Part shown: in pieces, positions 30,042 to 41,039 of the stretch
Layout of the letters: each line of letters begins with the position of its first letter
Numbering within the stretch: position 1 is the stretch's first letter
Origin: Umezawaea beigongshangensis
GTDB lineage: Bacteria > Actinomycetota > Actinomycetes > Mycobacteriales > Pseudonocardiaceae
Direction: 5' to 3'
Assembly (NCBI RefSeq): GCF_016464305.1
Contig: NZ_JAEIOJ010000002.1
Span: 620,001 to 684,000, forward strand
DNA: 64,000 nt
Made by a program: the position numbers and the translations under genes
The notes under the pieces: generated by a model
Told to the model about the DNA's origin: nothing
What the model saw: only the letters and a program-made list of their open reading frames with translations
Databases searched by the model: none

Positions 30042-30926
30042 GTGGACTTCCTGCGTCCCACGACGCTCGCGGAGGCGCTGGCCGCGAAGGCCGAGCGCCC
30101 GGACCTGGTGCCGATCGCCGGTGGCACGGACGTGATGGTCGAGCTGAACTTCGACCACCGCCGCCCACCGGGCCTGCTGGACCTGACCGGGATCGCGGAG
30201 CTGGCCCGGTGGTCGGCCGACGGCGACGTGCTGCGCGTCGGCGCGGCCGTGCCGTACGCGAGGATCGTCCAGGACCTCGGCGACCGGCTGCCGGGGCTGG
30301 CGATGGCGTCGCGCACGGTCGGTTCACCGCAGATCCGCAATCGCGGCACGGTCGGCGGGAACCTCGGCTCGGCCTCGCCCGCCGGTGACACCCACCCGGT
30401 GCTGATCGCGGGGGACGCGGTCGTGGAGGTCGCGTCGGCGCGCGGCGCGCGGTCGATCCCCGCCGACGAGTTCTACCTGGGGGTCAAGCGCAGCGCGCTG
30501 GAGCCCGACGAGCTGATCACCGCCGTGCGCCTGGCCGCGGCTACCGGGCCGCAGCAGTTCGCGAAGGTCGGCACGCGCAACGCGATGGTGATCGCCGTGT
30601 GCTCCTTCGCCGTGTCGCTGCACCCGGAGCGGCTGCGGGTGGGCGCCGCCGTCGGATCGGCCGCGCCGACCCCGCGCCGGGCGAGCGCGGCGGAGGAGTT
30701 CCTCTCCGCCGAGCTGACCTCGGCGGGCCTGTGGGAGTCGCGGGAACCGTTGCCGGACTCGGTGCAGCGCCGCTTCGGCGAGCTGGTGGCGGAGGCGGCG
30801 AGTCCGATCGACGACGTGCGCGGCAGCGCCGCCTACCGGCGGCACGCGCTGGCGGTGCTGGCGCGGCGGTCGCTGGGCTGGGCGTGGCGGGAGCACTCGG
30901 GAGGGGGGAACGAGCGGTGCGCGTGA
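30042..30926 (+). CDS. Xanthine dehydrogenase-type FAD-binding subunit
   Basis: A 294-residue medium subunit of a molybdo-hydroxylase. The FAD-binding motifs are PIAGGTDVMVELNF (about 27-40) and TVGSPQIRNRGTVGGNLGSA (about 100-119). The C-terminal CO-dehydrogenase flavoprotein domain follows. It passes electrons from the iron-sulphur centres to NAD or another acceptor. GTG at 30042 follows GGAGG by 6 bases, which defines the start. It is the first gene of a four-gene operon, overlapping the 2Fe-2S gene by 10 bases. Confidence 0.93.
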   Translation: MDFLRPTTLAEALAAKAERPDLVPIAGGTDVMVELNFDHRRPPGLLDLTGIAELARWSADGDVLRVGAAVPYARIVQDLGDRLPGLAMASRTVGSPQIRNRGTVGGNLGSASPAGDTHPVLIAGDAVVEVASARGARSIPADEFYLGVKRSALEPDELITAVRLAAATGPQQFAKVGTRNAMVIAVCSFAVSLHPERLRVGAAVGSAAPTPRRASAAEEFLSAELTSAGLWESREPLPDSVQRRFGELVAEAASPIDDVRGSAAYRRHALAVLARRSLGWAWREHSGGGNERCA

Positions 30927-31384
30927 ACGTGACCGTCAACGGCGAAGCGCGGAGCGCCGACGACGTGTGGGAGGGCGAGAGCCTGCTGTACGTGCTGCGC
31001 GAGCGGCTGGGCCTGCCCGGCGCGAAGAACGCGTGCGAGCAGGGCGAGTGCGGTTCCTGCACGGTGTACCTGGACGACGTGCCGGTCTGCGCGTGCCTGG
31101 TGGCCGCGGGGCAGGTGCAGGACCGCGAGGTGCGCACCGTGGAGGGCCTGGCCGACGGCGAGACGCTCGACCCGGTGCAGGAGGCCTTCGTGCAGGCGGG
31201 CGCGGTGCAGTGCGGTTTCTGCACTCCCGGCCTCGTGGTCGCGGCCCACGACCTGCTGCGCCGCTCCCCCTCTCCCGATGATCCGGAGATCCGCGAGGCG
31301 CTGGCGGGGAACCTGTGCCGCTGCACGGGGTACGAGAAGATCCTCGACGCCGTGCGCCTGGCCGCGGCGAAGCGGGGCGCGTGA
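30917..31384 (+). CDS. Xanthine dehydrogenase-type 2Fe-2S subunit
   Basis: A 155-residue small subunit with two [2Fe-2S] clusters. The plant-ferredoxin-like cluster uses CEQGECGSC plus a later Cys (about 38-62). The alpha-helical cluster uses CGFC and CRCTGY (about 100-137). GTG at 30917 overlaps the end of the FAD subunit gene. The TGA is shared with the ATG of the next gene (TGATG). It carries electrons from the molybdenum site to FAD. Confidence 0.94.
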   Translation: MRVNVTVNGEARSADDVWEGESLLYVLRERLGLPGAKNACEQGECGSCTVYLDDVPVCACLVAAGQVQDREVRTVEGLADGETLDPVQEAFVQAGAVQCGFCTPGLVVAAHDLLRRSPSPDDPEIREALAGNLCRCTGYEKILDAVRLAAAKRGA

Positions 31385-32742
31385 TGGCGCGCCTGGTGAT
31401 CGACGGCCCCGCGGTGTCCACCGTGGACGGTTCCGGCACGGAGTTCGCCTGCGGGCACGTGATCGTCGAGGACGAGCGGATCGTGGCCGTCGGCGACGGG
31501 CCGGCGCCCGCTCAGACGGGCCAGCACACCCGCGTCGACGGCACCGGCTGCCTGCTCACCCCCGGTCTGGTCAACACCCACCACCACCTGTACCAGTGGG
31601 CGACCCGCGGGCACGCGCAGAACGGCGCGCTGTTCGAGTGGCTCACGACGCTGTACCCGGTGTGGCGCGGACTGGACGCGGAGATCACGCACGGCGCGGC
31701 GTCGGCCGGGCTCGCGAAGCTCGCGCTGACCGGCTGCACGACCGCCGCCGACCACCACTACGTGTTCCCCCGCGCCGGCGGCGACCAGTTCGCGGCCCTC
31801 GTCGCGGCCGGACGGCGGATCGGCGTGCGGCTGCACGCGGTGCGCGGGTCGATGGACCGGGGGCGCTCGTCCGGCGGCCTGCCGCCGGACGACCTGGTCG
31901 AGGAGACCGAGGCGGCGCTGATCGCGACCGAGCGGGCCGTCGCCGAGCACCACGATCCGGCGCCGAACTCGACGCTGCGCGTCGCCGTGGGGCCGTGCTC
32001 GCCGTTCTCGGTCAGCCGCGAGCTGATGACCGGGGCCGCGGACCTCGCGCGCCGCGCCGGGGTGCGGCTGCACACCCACCTCGCGGAGACCACCGACGAG
32101 GAGGAGCAGTGCCTCGCCGAGTTCGGCCGCACACCGGCGGAGCACGTCGAGCAGCTCGGGTGGCTCGGGGACGACGTGTGGCTCGCGCACACCGTGCACC
32201 TGTCCGGCGACGCGGTGAAGCGGCTCGGCGCCACGCGCACCGGATCGGCGCACTGCCCCACGTCCAACGGCCGCCTGGGCACCGGCATCGCACCGGTGCG
32301 GGACCTGCTCGACGCGGGCGTGCCGGTCGGCCTCGGCGTGGACGGCGCGGCGTCCAACGAGTCCGGCGGACTGGTCGAGGAGCTGCACCAGGCGCTGCTC
32401 CAGGCGCGGCAGCGCGGCGGTCCGGACGCGCTGAGCGCCCGCGAGGCGCTGTGGATGGGCACGATCGGCGGCGCGCGGTGCCTGGGACGGGAGCAGGAGA
32501 TCGGCTCGATCGAGCCGGGCAAGCTCGCCGACCTGGCGCTGTGGCGGCTGGACGGGCTGGACCACGCGGGCATCGCCGATCCCGTCGCCGCGCTCGTCCT
32601 CGGGCCGGTGCCGACGCCGACGTTGCTGCTCGTGGGCGGGAGGACCGTCGTGGAGGACGCCGAACTGCGCACGGCCGACGAGTCCGTCCTGGCGCGCGAC
32701 CTGCGTGCCGTCAGCGCGCGCCTGATCGCGGAGGTCTCCTGA
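31384..32742 (+). CDS. 8-oxoguanine deaminase-like amidohydrolase
   Basis: A 452-residue metal-dependent amidohydrolase (TrzA/AtzB group). Metal ligands are in TPGLVNTHHHLYQW (about 60-70), HTHLAETTDEEEQC (about 240), WLAHTVHLS and the Asp of GLGVDGAASNES. HHHLYQW with embedding in a xanthine dehydrogenase operon is typical of 8-oxoguanine deaminase, which converts 8-oxoguanine to urate and ammonia. Guanine or another aminopurine is the alternative substrate. It is coupled at both ends by TGATG. The deaminase sits between the iron-sulphur and molybdenum subunit genes. Confidence 0.86.
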   Translation: MARLVIDGPAVSTVDGSGTEFACGHVIVEDERIVAVGDGPAPAQTGQHTRVDGTGCLLTPGLVNTHHHLYQWATRGHAQNGALFEWLTTLYPVWRGLDAEITHGAASAGLAKLALTGCTTAADHHYVFPRAGGDQFAALVAAGRRIGVRLHAVRGSMDRGRSSGGLPPDDLVEETEAALIATERAVAEHHDPAPNSTLRVAVGPCSPFSVSRELMTGAADLARRAGVRLHTHLAETTDEEEQCLAEFGRTPAEHVEQLGWLGDDVWLAHTVHLSGDAVKRLGATRTGSAHCPTSNGRLGTGIAPVRDLLDAGVPVGLGVDGAASNESGGLVEELHQALLQARQRGGPDALSAREALWMGTIGGARCLGREQEIGSIEPGKLADLALWRLDGLDHAGIADPVAALVLGPVPTPTLLLVGGRTVVEDAELRTADESVLARDLRAVSARLIAEVS

Positions 32743-35054
32743 TGTCCCAGCCCGTGCGGACCCCCACCGATCTGACGTCGGCGGTCGCCGGCGGCGTCGG
32801 CGAGAGCCCCCAGCGCCCGGACGGCAACCTCAAGGTGCGCGGCGAGTTCGCCTACTCGTCCGACCTGTGGCACGAGGACATGATCTGGGGCGCGACGCTG
32901 CGCAGCCCGCACCCGCACGCGCGGATCACCGGCGTCGACCTCACCGAGGCGCTGAAGGTCCCCGGCGTGCACGCGGTGCTCACGCACGCCGACGTGCCCG
33001 GTGCGAACGCCTGCGGCGTGGAGCAGCGCGACCAGCCGGTGCTGGCCGTGGACGTCGTGCGCTACCAGGGCGAACCGGTGGCGCTCGTCGGCGCGGACCA
33101 CCCGGAGACGGCGCGGCGCGCGATGGAGCGGATCGTCGTGGACTACGAGGTCCTGGAGCCGGTGGTGGACGCCGAGGCCGCCGCGCGCGGCGAGTGCGCG
33201 CCGCTGCACGCGAGCGGCAACGTCGTGCGGCACGTGCCGGTGCGCCGCGGGGACCAGTCGGCGACGGCGGAGGTCGTCGTGACCGGCCGCTACGAGGTCG
33301 GGATGCAGGACCAGGCGTTCCTGGGCCCGGAGTCGGGTCTCGCGGTCCCGGCGGAGGACGGCGGCGTCGACCTGTACGTGGCGACGCAGTGGCTGCACGT
33401 CGACCAGGACCAGGTGGCGTCCGCGCTGGGACTGCCGCTGGAGAAGGTGCGGCTCGCGCTGTCCGGCGTGGGCGGCGCGTTCGGCGGGCGGGAGGACCTG
33501 TCGATGCAGGTGCACGCGTGCATGCTGGCGCTGCACACCCGCAAGCCGGTGAAGATGGTCTACAACCGCGAGGAGTCGTTCTACGGCCACGTGCACCGCC
33601 ACCCGGCGGTGCTGCACTACGAGCACGGCGCCGACCGCGACGGGAAGCTCGTGTACGTGCGGGCGAAGATCTACCTCGACGGCGGCGCCTACGCCTCCAG
33701 CACGGCCGCCGTCGTCGCCAACGCCGCCACCCTCGGCATCGGCCCCTACGACGTGGACAACGTGACGGTGGACTGCTGGGGCGTCTACACGAACAACCCG
33801 CCCTGCGGGGCGATGCGCGGCTTCGGCGCGGTGCAGGCGGGCTTCGCCTACGAGTCGCAGATGGACCGGCTCGCCGGCGTGCTGGGCCTGGACCCGGTGG
33901 AGGTCCGGCTGCGCAACGCGGTGCGCGAGGGCTCCACGATGCCCACGGGCCAGGTGATCGACTCCGCCGCGCCGGTGGCGGAACTGCTGGAGCTGGTGCG
34001 GGACAGGCCACTGCCCGCGGCCACGGGCGGCGAGCTGGACCTGCGGCAGATGCCGGGCGGTGTCTCGAACACCACCCACGGCGAGGGCGTCGTGCGCGGC
34101 GTCGGCTACGCGGTCGGCATCAAGAACATCTGCTTCTCCGAGGGGCACGACGACTACTCCACCGCGCGGGTGCGGCTGGAGGTCGTCGGCGGTGAGGCGG
34201 CGGCGCTGGTGCAGACGGCGGCCTGCGAGGTGGGTCAGGGCCTGGTGACGGTGGTGCAGCAGATCGTCCGCACCGAGCTGGGCGTGCAGCGGGTGAGCGT
34301 GCTGCCGATGGACACCTCGATCGGCAACGCGGGCTCGTCGTCGGCGTCGCGGCAGACCTACGTCACCGGTGGCGCGGTGAAGTCGGCGTGCGCGGCCGTG
34401 CGGGCGAGGGTCCTGGAGCTGTACTCGCGGCAGACCGGCACCGGTCCCGCCGAGGTGGGACGGCTGGGCGCGGAGCTGAGGGGTGGGAAGCTGGTGTCGT
34501 CCCACGACGTGCTGGCCGACCTGGCCGACGTGCTGGGCGGGGACGCCGTGGACGAGACGGCGGAGTGGCGGCACCGCCCGACGGAGCCGATCGACCCGGA
34601 GACCGGTCAGGGGAACGCGCACGTGCAGTTCGGCTTCGCCGCGCACCGCGCGGTGGTGGACGTCGACGTGGAGCTGGGCCTGGTGAAGGTCGTGGCCCTG
34701 GACTGCGCGCAGGACGTCGGCCGCGCCCTCAACCCGCAGGCCGTCCTGGGACAGATCCAGGGCGGTTCGGCGCAGGGCCTCGGACTCGCGGTGATGGAGG
34801 AGATCCGGACGAAGGACGGGAAGGTCCGCAACCCGTCGTTCACCGACTACCTGATCCCGACCGTGCTGGACGTGCCGCCGATGGGCGTCGACGTGCTGGA
34901 ACGCGCGGACCCGCACGCCCCCTACGGCCTGCGCGGGGTGGGCGAGCCGCCGACGATCTCGTCCACCCCGGCGATCGTGGCGGCGATCCGCGCCGCGACC
35001 GGGCTGCCGCTGACGCGGGTTCCCGTCCGTCCGGAGCACATCACGGGCACGTGA
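32742..35054 (+). CDS. Xanthine dehydrogenase-type molybdopterin-binding subunit
   Basis: A 770-residue large subunit. Molybdopterin/MCD contacts appear in GVGGAFGGREDLSMQ and GAMRGFGAVQAGFAYE, and in AACEVGQGLVTVVQQIV. The catalytic Glu is expected in YGLRGVGEPPT near the C-terminus. The N-terminal a/b hammerhead domain begins near GNLKVRGEFAYSSDL. It hydroxylates purines (hypoxanthine/xanthine) using water oxygen. No xdhC maturation chaperone gene is in the operon. The cofactor metal could come from the modABC operon 10 kb downstream. Confidence 0.93.
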   Translation: MSQPVRTPTDLTSAVAGGVGESPQRPDGNLKVRGEFAYSSDLWHEDMIWGATLRSPHPHARITGVDLTEALKVPGVHAVLTHADVPGANACGVEQRDQPVLAVDVVRYQGEPVALVGADHPETARRAMERIVVDYEVLEPVVDAEAAARGECAPLHASGNVVRHVPVRRGDQSATAEVVVTGRYEVGMQDQAFLGPESGLAVPAEDGGVDLYVATQWLHVDQDQVASALGLPLEKVRLALSGVGGAFGGREDLSMQVHACMLALHTRKPVKMVYNREESFYGHVHRHPAVLHYEHGADRDGKLVYVRAKIYLDGGAYASSTAAVVANAATLGIGPYDVDNVTVDCWGVYTNNPPCGAMRGFGAVQAGFAYESQMDRLAGVLGLDPVEVRLRNAVREGSTMPTGQVIDSAAPVAELLELVRDRPLPAATGGELDLRQMPGGVSNTTHGEGVVRGVGYAVGIKNICFSEGHDDYSTARVRLEVVGGEAAALVQTAACEVGQGLVTVVQQIVRTELGVQRVSVLPMDTSIGNAGSSSASRQTYVTGGAVKSACAAVRARVLELYSRQTGTGPAEVGRLGAELRGGKLVSSHDVLADLADVLGGDAVDETAEWRHRPTEPIDPETGQGNAHVQFGFAAHRAVVDVDVELGLVKVVALDCAQDVGRALNPQAVLGQIQGGSAQGLGLAVMEEIRTKDGKVRNPSFTDYLIPTVLDVPPMGVDVLERADPHAPYGLRGVGEPPTISSTPAIVAAIRAATGLPLTRVPVRPEHITGT

Positions 35055-35385
35055 AGGCCGAGAGCGGCAGCGGCACTCCCGGCGTGCACGCCCGAGAACT
35101 CGCGGAGACGCGCGAGCGGTGGAATCCGCACCCCGTGAAACGGCGCCTCCGCGAGAAGGCGAGGCGCTGCGACCGTGTCGGGCGCGAGCGAACCGCCCGC
35201 ACCGGCGACTCGATTCCGGAGCGCTTCAGCAGAATCTCCGCGGCAGCGGGAGAGCGTGAAAGTGTCGTATTTTTGCGATGACCGAACCACTTGCCACGAC
35301 CGAGATCACCCGAAATCGTGATCGGCCACGCCGCCCTTGTGCGCTTTTCGCGCGTGCGCGACACGGCGCGGTCGGCGAACCGCCG
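35055..35385. other. Convergent gap between xdh operon and STAS gene
   Basis: About 330 bp with no gene. It contains a hairpin GATCAC, loop CCGAAATC, GTGATC (35304-35323), the likely bidirectional terminator, and a short T-run near 35270. Confidence 0.45.
35304..35323. terminator. Hairpin between xdh operon and STAS gene
   Basis: A 6-bp stem GATCAC/GTGATC with an 8-base loop between convergent genes. Outer C-G pairs extend it partly. Confidence 0.4.
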
Positions 35386-35733
35386 TCAGCGGCCGGGGGT
35401 GTGGCGTTCGGGCGTCAGGAGGTCCTCCCCGCACAGGAGGATCACCCGGCGGACGAGGTCCTCCGCCCGGTGCAGCAGCAGGTCGCCGCCGCGCGCGCGC
35501 AGCAGCGCGCGCGCCTGCTTGAGGGCCATCACGCCCTGAGCCGAGATGAAGGTGACGCCGGCCAGTCCCACGACGACGATCGCGTGCCGCTCCGCCACCT
35601 GCTTCAACCGCTCCGTCAGCACGTCGGCCGACAGCACGTCGATCTCCCCGTACAGGCGGAGGGCGACCGCGCCGACCGGGTGCTCGGAACGGTCCCGGAG
35701 GACGATCTCCTCGACCATGAGATCCGTGGCCAT
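35386..35733 (-). CDS. STAS-domain protein (anti-sigma factor antagonist-like)
   Basis: A 115-residue single-domain STAS protein. The beta-alpha fold shows VGAVALRLYGEIDVLSADVL, then AIVVVGLAGVTFISAQGVMAL, where the SAQG turn holds the usual phosphorylatable Ser/Thr region, and LLRARGGDLLLHR. ATG at 35733 is chosen; ATG at 35718 is also possible and neither has a strong ribosome site. Proteins of this type bind anti-sigma kinases of the SpoIIAB/RsbW family. None is encoded nearby, so it is an orphan. Two further STAS genes follow within 1.5 kb. Confidence 0.85.
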   Translation of the reverse strand: MATDLMVEEIVLRDRSEHPVGAVALRLYGEIDVLSADVLTERLKQVAERHAIVVVGLAGVTFISAQGVMALKQARALLRARGGDLLLHRAEDLVRRVILLCGEDLLTPERHTPGR

Positions 35734-36296
35734 CAGGACCGCGACCCGTCCGCGGTCCCCGGTCTGCCTCCGCCGGCACCACGCTCGTCCTCGACGCCCT
35801 GCCCGGTGATTCTTCCAGGAACGTCGGCCGAGTCCCCGCTGGGTGTTCGGAAGAACCTGGTTGTTTGCACACACATTTCCACGACAATCACGTTCCTCTC
35901 CACGGGGCACCCGGCCTGCGCAAACACAGGCAGAACACGCCCAGGAGAACGCACGTCGCACGATGCGACTGGGACGCTCAGTGTTGCGCACATCAAGAAG
36001 ACCGGCAAGTCCCGAACGAACACGAAATAAGTTGTGCCGCACCTCGCCCCGTTGTGCGGTACGAAGACGACATTCCACCCGGTGCGATCGGACTCGTTTC
36101 GGGCCGGTCGGGACGGCGCTGCCCCGGAATCGCGGTCGAACCGCTCACCGGCGTTCGCGTCACGGCGCTGGCATCACGGCGCTGGCATCACGGCGCTGGT
36201 GTCACGGCGTCCGGACGCCGCCGGCCGTGACAGACTCGACCCCAGGGCCCGCACCGCGTGCCGGCCCACCCCGGCGAACCGGTCAGGAGGCCCGAC
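35734..36296. other. Divergent gap between two STAS genes
   Basis: About 560 bp, AT-richer than average between 35800 and 36030, with no gene that I can support. It contains a 14-bp tandem repeat (36160-36209) close to the rightward STAS gene. Presumably it carries both promoters. Confidence 0.45.
36160..36209. repeat. 14-bp tandem repeat, 3.6 copies
   Basis: The unit TCACGGCGCTGGCA occurs at 36160-36173 and 36174-36187 (identical), then 36188-36201 (last two bases TG), then a partial copy at 36202-36209. It lies 88 bases upstream of the STAS start codon. The unit length is not a multiple of three, consistent with non-coding DNA. Confidence 0.85.
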
Positions 36297-36677
36297 GTGC
36301 GCACCGGTCCGAGCCCGAGCGGACCACGGTCCCCGCTGGTGACGTCGCGCCCGGTCGACGGCGCGGTGGTGGTGGCCGTGGTGGGCGAGATCGACCTCGA
36401 CAACGTGGCGGAGATCGAGCAGCACCTGGACGCGGCGCTGGCAGCGGGGACCACGCCCCGCGCGGTCGTGCTCGATCTCACCGACGTGTCCTACGTGGAC
36501 TCCTGCGGGCTGAACCTGATGGTCCGCGCCCACCAGCACTGCGGTGCCGCCGGGACCTCGCTGCGCGTGGTCGCCTCCGCGCGCGCGGTCCTGATGCCGT
36601 TGCAGGTCACCGAACTGGACCGGGTGCTGACCGTGTGCACGGCGCTGGCCGACGCGCTGGCGGCGACGGCGAGCTGA
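36297..36677 (+). CDS. STAS-domain protein (anti-sigma factor antagonist-like)
   Basis: A 126-residue STAS protein with VVVAVVGEIDLDNVAEIEQHL and AVVLDLTDVSYVDSCGLNLMVRA. The DSCG loop carries the Ser that anti-anti-sigma factors present to their kinase. GTG at 36297 follows AGGAGG by 6 bases, clearly the start. Like its neighbours it has no adjacent kinase or sigma gene. The tandem repeat just upstream may affect its expression. Confidence 0.88.
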   Translation: MRTGPSPSGPRSPLVTSRPVDGAVVVAVVGEIDLDNVAEIEQHLDAALAAGTTPRAVVLDLTDVSYVDSCGLNLMVRAHQHCGAAGTSLRVVASARAVLMPLQVTELDRVLTVCTALADALAATAS

Positions 36678-36736
36678 CCGGCCCCGTCGCGATCAGCCGG
36701 AACCGCGCGATCCGGACGTCACCGCGGGGAGGCGCG

Positions 36737-37135
36737 TCACGCGGTGACGTCGCCGGCACCGCGACCGCGCTGCGGGAGGGACAGCGCGTGCAGAGCGGCC
36801 TCGGTCGAGGCGAACAGGGACAGCATCCGGTGGACGCCGGTCATCTCCAGCGTCCGCGCGGTCACCCTGCCCGCGACGACGGCCAGCGCGATGCCGTCGC
36901 GCTCGGCCCGGCGCTGCGCCCTCACCAGCACGGCGAGTCCGGCGGAGGTGAACAGCGTGACCCCGGTGAGGTCGACCACGACACCGGTGCGGCGCTGGTC
37001 GAGCAGCGCGGTCAGTTCGCGGCTCAGCGGCTCGGCGGTGAGCACGTCCACCTCACCGGCCGCGCTGAGCACCGGAGCACCGGACGGGTCGGTGACGACC
37101 TCGATCGAGAGGGACTCCTGCGGCTCTTCGAACAC
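36737..37135 (-). CDS. STAS-domain protein (anti-sigma factor antagonist-like)
   Basis: A 132-residue STAS protein with GAPVLSAAGEVDVLTAEPLSRELTALL and GVVVDLTGVTLFTSAGLAVLVRAQR. The TSAG motif holds the expected phosphorylation Ser. GTG at 37135 follows AAGGAG by 6 bases. It is convergent with the rightward STAS gene (59-base gap). The three proteins differ enough not to be a recent duplication. Confidence 0.88.
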   Translation of the reverse strand: MFEEPQESLSIEVVTDPSGAPVLSAAGEVDVLTAEPLSRELTALLDQRRTGVVVDLTGVTLFTSAGLAVLVRAQRRAERDGIALAVVAGRVTARTLEMTGVHRMLSLFASTEAALHALSLPQRGRGAGDVTA

Positions 37136-37484
37136 GGCACGCTCCTTCGGGGTTCGACGACATCACCGGCACGCCGCCGCCCCCGGAGCCTCCTGCGCCA
37201 CCACCGCGGACCGGGCGCGAGAACCCGTCACGGACGGCGGTGCTGGACGATCGGTGGACACCGCCCGTCCCGGTGTGCACTGGACGGTCCGGCTCGTCCT
37301 AGAACGACCAGCGGCCACGTCGACGCACGACCGTCGCACACCCACCAGGCTACCGGCGACCGGCCGTCTCCGGTGCGCGCCCGGCCACCGGCGCGGCGGA
37401 CGGGCCGTACCGGGCGGGCACCGGAGACGCGACGGCACCGCGTCCTACCACCGCTGGTCGTCGCGCTGTGGCACGATCGCGCGG
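37136..37484. other. Divergent gap between STAS and AraC genes
   Basis: About 350 bp of GC-rich DNA without a supported gene. It should hold two divergent promoters. No clear inverted repeat was seen. Confidence 0.35.
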
Positions 37485-37931
37485 GTGACCAGCAGAACCG
37501 GTGCGGAGCGCCTGCACGACCTCGCACGGCTGCGCCGGGTCCGCGACCGGATGGACCGGGAGTACGCGCGACCACTGGACGTGGAGGCGCTCGCCCGCGG
37601 CGCGCACATGTCGGCCGGGCACCTCAGCCGCGCGTTCCGGCTCGCCTACGGCGAATCGCCGTACGCCTACCTGATGACGCGGCGCGTGGAGCGCGCGATG
37701 GCGCTGCTGCGCCGCGGCGACCTGAGCGTCACCGAGGTCTGCTTCGCGGTCGGCTGCTCGTCGCCGGGCTCCTTCAGCACCCGCTTCACCGAGCTGGTCG
37801 GCGTGCCGCCCAGCACCTACCGGCGGGAGGCGGCGCTCGCGACGGCGGGGATGCCGTCGTGCGTGGCGAAGCAGGTGACCAGACCGGTCAGGAATCGAGA
37901 AGCGCGGCCCGCCGGGGCGCACCTAGCCTGA
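37485..37931 (+). CDS. Small AraC-family transcriptional regulator
   Basis: A 148-residue protein consisting almost only of the AraC double helix-turn-helix: RPLDVEALARGAHMSAGHLSRAF and LSVTEVCFAVGCSSPGSFSTRF with the closing VGVPPSTYRR. It lacks an N-terminal ligand domain. GTG at 37485. It is followed after 5 bases by a VOC gene. AraC-VOC pairs of this kind are common in actinobacteria, and the regulator probably controls the VOC and UvrA-like genes. Confidence 0.9.
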   Translation: MTSRTGAERLHDLARLRRVRDRMDREYARPLDVEALARGAHMSAGHLSRAFRLAYGESPYAYLMTRRVERAMALLRRGDLSVTEVCFAVGCSSPGSFSTRFTELVGVPPSTYRREAALATAGMPSCVAKQVTRPVRNREARPAGAHLA

Positions 37932-37936
37932 GCGGC

Positions 37937-38347
37937 ATGGACATCCGCATCCACTCCACGTTCCTGCCCCAGGACGACCCGGACGCCGCCCTGGCCTTCT
38001 ACCGCGACGTCCTCGGCTTCGAGGTCCGCGGTGACGTCGGCCACGACGGGCTGCGCTGGATCACGGTCGGTCCCGCCGGGCAGCCCGGCACGTCGATCGT
38101 CCTGCACCCGCCGGCCGCCGGCCCCGGCATCACCGAGGAGGAGCGCCGCACCGTCGCCGAGATGATGGCCAAGGGCACCTACGCCGGCATCAACCTCGCC
38201 GCGCGGGACCTCGACGGCGTCTTCGACCGGTTGCAGGCCGGTGGCGCCGAGGTCGTGCAGGAGCCGACCGAGCAGCCGTACGGTGTCCGCGACTGCGCCT
38301 TCCGCGATCCCGCTGGCAACCTGGTCCGCGTGCAGCAGCTGCGCTGA
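37937..38347 (+). CDS. VOC (glyoxalase/bleomycin-resistance fold) protein
   Basis: A 136-residue vicinal-oxygen-chelate protein. It has paired beta-alpha-beta-beta-beta modules: FLPQDDPDAALAFYRDVLGFEV, then GINLAARDLDGVFDRLQAGGAEVVQEP and YGVRDCAFRDPAGNLVRV. Members bind drugs or catalyse metal-dependent reactions. Here it is co-transcribed with an AraC regulator and a UvrA-like ATPase, which favours a resistance or detoxification role. It stops 38 bases before the next gene. Confidence 0.9.
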   Translation: MDIRIHSTFLPQDDPDAALAFYRDVLGFEVRGDVGHDGLRWITVGPAGQPGTSIVLHPPAAGPGITEEERRTVAEMMAKGTYAGINLAARDLDGVFDRLQAGGAEVVQEPTEQPYGVRDCAFRDPAGNLVRVQQLR

Positions 38348-38385
38348 GCCGTCACACCACGACCCGCACGGACGATGGAGACACG

Positions 38386-40776
<2,391 letters not shown>

Positions 40777-41039
40777 CCGAACGCGGTTGATCGCGGGCCG
40801 GGGCCGCGAGTAGGGTCCGCCGCGTGGCGAGCCCCGAGTCGGACAGAGCGCAGCCGCCGGTCACCCGGCGGCGAGCTCGCTGAACGGTCGTCGACCGCTT
40901 CCGCACCGCTCTCGTCCTCGGTGACCGGACACGGTTCCGCGTGTCCGGACCGGTTCTGCTCCCCTCGTCCACAGGTGGCGCGGCCCGACGACCGGCGCGC
41001 GGATCTCCCCGTCCGCACGTCACCGCTGGAGTCGATCCG

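Noticed and set aside
35055-35281. Plus-strand frame continuing after the molybdenum subunit gene
   Set aside because: No start, ribosome site or family signal; the terminator-like hairpin follows shortly after.
36160-36209. CRISPR-like repeat
   Set aside because: Units are 14 bp, directly adjacent and without unique spacers, so this is a simple tandem repeat.
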